A stretch of DNA of 64,000 nt from contig JAPFFF010000043.1 of NCBI GenBank assembly GCA_039105265.1, positions 682,001 through 746,000 of the forward strand, read 5' to 3'. Positions within the stretch are counted from its first letter, which is position 1. Each line of letters starts with the position of its first letter. A program made the position numbers and the translations under genes. This document shows positions 60,909 to 64,000 of the stretch, piece after piece. The stretch is from Tritrichomonas musculus. Taxonomy: Eukaryota; Parabasalia; Tritrichomonadida; Tritrichomonadidae. The notes under the pieces are model-generated. The model saw only the letters and a program-made list of their open reading frames with translations. It was not told the DNA's origin and did no database searches.

Positions 60909-62885
60909 ATGAGCGAATCAAATAATAATCCACGACCTATATCATCAAAAAGTAAAACATCTCCTCGCAGAGAAAAACCAAGTTCGCAAAAACCGCAATA
61001 TGCTACAAAACGAAATAAAAAAGATATTCTTTTAGCTACACCAGAGAAGAATGTAAATCCACCAAATGACAATTCTTTAAATCTGAATAAAAATACAGGT
61101 AAAAAAGGACAAAATAACGATACTTCTACAAGTAGTCCTCATCATAAAAGAAATCACTCCCAAATTGACATGAGTTCAGGATTTTTTGATTCCCAATCAC
61201 TTAACAACGATGATGAATTCGAGCACCAAATACAAAATATGCAAACAAATTTATCGCCAGGAGTTACAATTGGAAGGGATGGAAAAACTCCTGTTTCGCC
61301 GACCTTTGTCAAGCATAAATACAAAGATATGCTTACTCCATACGAGATGACAGAAATAAACGATTATCCAGATATATTTTTTGTTGGTAATTCAATATCA
61401 AAAAAGATAACCAAAGGCTCATTTGATCAAGATAATACATTTCAATACAACACAAAAGTGGGCGATCACATTGCCTATCGTTACGAAATCCTTTCCATTC
61501 TCGGAAAAGGAGTCTTTGGAACTGTTGCTAGATGCATTGATCATAAGACCAAAGAAAAAGTTGCTATTAAAATTTTAGTTAATACACCAGTAATGCATCA
61601 ACAAGGCCAAATTGAAGTTGAAAACATGAAGCTCATATCATCAAATATCATTGCACCAGGAATCAAGCCAAAAGAGCACTTTCCAGCGCAGACGAACATT
61701 CAATTAAATCGGAATGCCAAATCTAAACGAAGCTCAAGTAGTGAAATTCTACAACCACAGCATGAACAGCAACAATATGAACAAAATCCTACTGAAACTC
61801 ATTCTAATCCAAGTTTAAAGCATGTTGTCAAAATGATTGATAGTTTTGTCTTCAGAAATCACATTTGTATTGTGACCGAAGTTTTAGGAGAATCTTTATA
61901 TGACTACATGAAAAGGAAGACGTTAACAAAACCTTCTCAAAAGAAGCGACCGAATACCAATTCAAACTCAAATTCAAAAAAAGAGAAGAAACAAACACAG
62001 CCAGAAGAGCCAGAGCAACTTGACCCTCTGCCAGCTCAGATGGTTAAATTAATAGCCTATCAGATTATGGATGGCCTCGCCGCAATACATCGAAAGAAGA
62101 TCATTCACGCTGATTTGAAGCCAGAGAATATCCTCTTCACAACTCCTCCAGGCGAAAACTCTCCGACAAGAATTAAACCGAATGTTTCAAGTCCAAGTCC
62201 AAGCTCAGCAAAGGGCAAAAAAAGAACAAACCACAATATCAATAACAATGTTGGAGCTAATTATCCATTCTCTGTCCAGTATCAATCACCACGAAAGATA
62301 GCCTCTCATTTTACAGTTTCATTTTCCGTAATTGATAATTTCAACCTCAAAAGCCAGGTGAAAATTATCGATTTCGGATCAAGCTGTCGCCAAGGAGAGC
62401 TCATCTTTAACTACATACAGAGCCGTTTTTATAGAGCTCCAGAAGTTGTTCTTGGCTCAAATTACGGTACTGCTATTGACATCTGGTCTGCTGGATGCAT
62501 CATTGCTGAACTGTTTGTCGGAAAACCTCTTTTTCCGGCTACAAATGAAATCGACCTATTGTACAGATTTATCGAGACGTTAGGTGCTCCTCCCCAGAGC
62601 GTCATTCAGATGTTGTCTGACTTTAATCCAAAAGCAACGAAAAATTCTAAAACTAAGGTGACGGCTTCTAGAAATAGATTCTTTAGTGAGGATGGGAAAT
62701 TGGCAAATTTGGAAGAACAGCCAGTGCCAATGAGGACTCGTTTGACAACTTTCTTGAAATCAAGCGATACGATGATGATTGATTTCCTCACAAAATGCTT
62801 GGAATGGGATAAAACTAAAAGATTGTCGGCAGCTAAATTGTTGAAACATCCTTGGATTTCAGGAATGGCAAGCCAAAAGATTTAG
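60909..62885 (+). CDS. DYRK-family dual-specificity protein kinase
   Basis: 658 residues. The N-terminal ~140 are Ser/Lys/Asn-rich. NDYPDIFFVG (151-160) is the DH-box-like element placed before DYRK2/Yak1-type catalytic domains. The kinase domain spans ~192-655: GKGVFGTV (199-206), VAIKIL with K221, HADLKPEN (400-407, where DYRKs have HCDLKPEN), IDFGSS (487-492), YIQSRFYRAPEVVLG (502-516) and DIWSAGCIIAEL. The second activation-loop Tyr of the Y-x-Y pair is present; the first is replaced (IFNY). Two polar insertions, at ~250-305 and ~335-372, plus another in the catalytic loop at ~411-470, enlarge the domain. Catalytic residues are intact. DYRKs control growth, stress and cell-cycle exit; the substrate here is unknown. 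Confidence 0.93.
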   Translation: MSESNNNPRPISSKSKTSPRREKPSSQKPQYATKRNKKDILLATPEKNVNPPNDNSLNLNKNTGKKGQNNDTSTSSPHHKRNHSQIDMSSGFFDSQSLNNDDEFEHQIQNMQTNLSPGVTIGRDGKTPVSPTFVKHKYKDMLTPYEMTEINDYPDIFFVGNSISKKITKGSFDQDNTFQYNTKVGDHIAYRYEILSILGKGVFGTVARCIDHKTKEKVAIKILVNTPVMHQQGQIEVENMKLISSNIIAPGIKPKEHFPAQTNIQLNRNAKSKRSSSSEILQPQHEQQQYEQNPTETHSNPSLKHVVKMIDSFVFRNHICIVTEVLGESLYDYMKRKTLTKPSQKKRPNTNSNSNSKKEKKQTQPEEPEQLDPLPAQMVKLIAYQIMDGLAAIHRKKIIHADLKPENILFTTPPGENSPTRIKPNVSSPSPSSAKGKKRTNHNINNNVGANYPFSVQYQSPRKIASHFTVSFSVIDNFNLKSQVKIIDFGSSCRQGELIFNYIQSRFYRAPEVVLGSNYGTAIDIWSAGCIIAELFVGKPLFPATNEIDLLYRFIETLGAPPQSVIQMLSDFNPKATKNSKTKVTASRNRFFSEDGKLANLEEQPVPMRTRLTTFLKSSDTMMIDFLTKCLEWDKTKRLSAAKLLKHPWISGMASQKI

Positions 62886-63290
62886 ATATTTAATTGAGTC
62901 TGTTAATAGTTGCTGATATGTTTTTTTATTAATATCTTGAAAACTTTATACATTTGTATTATTAGATTTTAATTTTAAAAAGCTAGAGTCCAAATCATTA
63001 TCATTTTTTTTTTTGTATTGTATGACAATCTATTTCTAATATTTTTCAACTTGTGAATTTAGATAATCATTAACAATAGTAATCTATTTAATTTTTGAAT
63101 TTATTTGATTTACAGTTTTAATGAGAGAAAACTTATTTTACTCATTTTTTTATTTTTTATTTAACATTCAATTTTTTCTAAAAAATATCAAATAATATTC
63201 TGAATTTTTTAATAATCTTCTCAAAAAATCCAGTATAATCATTTGAAAAAAAATTGAGTTTAAATAAATTCATTTGCTTATTAAACAACT
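62886..63290. other. AT-rich spacer, nothing recognised
   Basis: No gene or repeat seen between the DYRK kinase and the ubiquitin-like gene, apart from A/T runs. Confidence 0.6.
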
Positions 63291-63299
63291 TCATTTTTT
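63291..63299 (+). promoter_or_regulatory. Initiator-like element of ubiquitin-like gene
   Basis: TCATTTTTT, ending 7 bases before the ATG at 63307, fits the trichomonad Inr consensus and its usual closeness to the start codon. Confidence 0.55.
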
Positions 63300-63306
63300 A
63301 TAAATC

Positions 63307-63531
63307 ATGAGATTAAACATCACACTTCCCTCTGGAATCATTTATGAAGTTGAAGCAGATCCAAATGAAAAACTTGACAGAGTTTATGAAGAAGTTGCAA
63401 GCCAACTCTATGTTCTCCCTGATCAATTAAAACTTATATATGATGGATACTCAATGGATAGAAATGAAACAACAAACCATTACAATTTGACAGAATCATC
63501 CAACATTTATGCATGCCCAACTTTACCATAA
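63307..63531 (+). CDS. Small ubiquitin-fold protein without Gly-Gly end
   Basis: 74 residues (MRLNITLPSGIIYEVEADPN at the start). The pattern of two strands, a helix and more strands, with QLKLIYDGYSM in the position of ubiquitin's QRLIFAGKQL, identifies a ubiquitin-like fold. The length equals ubiquitin's, but the end is YACPTLP, with no di-Gly. It therefore cannot be conjugated in the normal way unless the fold is used only for binding. Lysines are few (K22, K41). It could be a free-standing ubiquitin-like regulator. The initiator-like motif just upstream and the clean ATG support a real gene. Confidence 0.75.
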   Translation: MRLNITLPSGIIYEVEADPNEKLDRVYEEVASQLYVLPDQLKLIYDGYSMDRNETTNHYNLTESSNIYACPTLP

Positions 63532-64000
63532 AAATATTTGGTTACTTAATATTAACAATGCAAAGCAATTAAATTAATATTTGTTTTCTATGTTAAATTT
63601 AGAATAAATATTATATTATCAATTAGTTTTTATTTGTTTATTTATTATATATTCCAGCTGATATAATTTAAATTTGAAATATTTGATCCATTAATTTATC
63701 CAATATGCTCAATATTATAAGTTTTTTAAATATATCTGTCACAATCATTAACTTTTGCTAATGCTCTTTCAATATTCAACCAACAAAATCAAATTCAAAA
63801 AAAAAAATACTTAATTCATTTGTCCTCAAAAAAATCACACTTAATAAACAAAACTAATTCTTAATAAATAAAACCAATTTTTTAAAAAATTCATGCTTAA
63901 TGAATATTATTCTTCAATCATCTTCAAATAAGACATTTATTATCATTGAAAGGCTCTTGTTAATTACAGAAACAGGTGAATTATCGTAATTATATTCAAA
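63532..64000. other. AT-rich spacer to window end
   Basis: No gene recognised. Short A runs and a repeated AATAAA-C-AA-x-T-AATTCTTAATAAA-like phrase near 63840-63880. Nothing else seen. Confidence 0.6.

Overview
The window looks like nuclear DNA of a parabasalid protist, most likely Tritrichomonas or a close Trichomonas relative. I infer this from the families present and not from any database match. They include a Chlamydia-Pmp-like surface protein with GGA[I]/FxxN motifs, a BspA-type leucine-rich-repeat protein, a Sel1-repeat protein, trichomonad ankyrin proteins, a HECT ligase, single-exon genes, very AT-rich spacers with poly(dA/dT) runs, and TCA-Py-T-W-Py initiator-like motifs just upstream of several start codons. 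The standard genetic code is used.

Layout. 1-6181 is the 3' part of a giant surface-protein gene built of almost identical 879-bp repeats and ending in a transmembrane anchor. 7843-13976 carries a protein kinase, a membrane-anchored GH13 amylase-family enzyme close to bacterial SusA/neopullulanase, and a long Sel1-repeat protein on the minus strand. A tRNA-Arg(ACG) follows at 14080. 14359-20547 is a second giant surface protein whose N-terminal part is unrelated to the first but whose last ~270 residues are clearly homologous. 21752-25201 holds a frameshifted membrane RING-H2 protein and an RCC1-repeat protein. 25611-27716 is an ankyrin gene whose 3' part has been scrambled by an out-of-frame 188-bp tandem repeat. 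27955-30764 is a zone of mobile-element debris: a ~1.26-kb inverted-repeat element, an orphan transmembrane tail of a surface protein, and a 923-bp TA-flanked mariner-like MITE. 31134-36205 is a HECT E3 ligase pseudogene. Next come a soluble protein of unknown family with three DHHV motifs (36841), a second ankyrin protein (minus strand), a tRNA-Thr(AGT), a decayed BspA-like gene with a Sel1 scrap behind it, and an 1,875-residue ankyrin protein. 48.4-58.7 kb is gene-poor: one small hypothetical gene, an intact BspA-like LRR gene, a TA-flanked 1.48-kb inverted-repeat element, a broken helicase fossil beside a GC-rich island, and a pair of strong hairpins. The window ends with an MFS sugar transporter of the SLC45/sucrose-transporter type (minus strand), a DYRK-family kinase and a tiny ubiquitin-fold protein.

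How the genes fit together. There are no operons. The intact genes suggest surface display and adhesion (Pmp-like and BspA-like proteins), extracellular starch breakdown plus sugar uptake (GH13 enzyme, SLC45-like carrier), and signalling or ubiquitin pathways (two kinases, RING, HECT, ubiquitin-like). At least four host genes are broken, and at least three inverted-repeat elements lie in the spacers, so the region appears to be turning over quickly by duplication and decay.

Most notable are the near-identical giant repeats with a shared surface-anchor module, the bacterial-looking GH13 enzyme with a eukaryotic membrane tail, and the undescribed short inverted-repeat elements. I found no CRISPR array, and no complete virus-like element.
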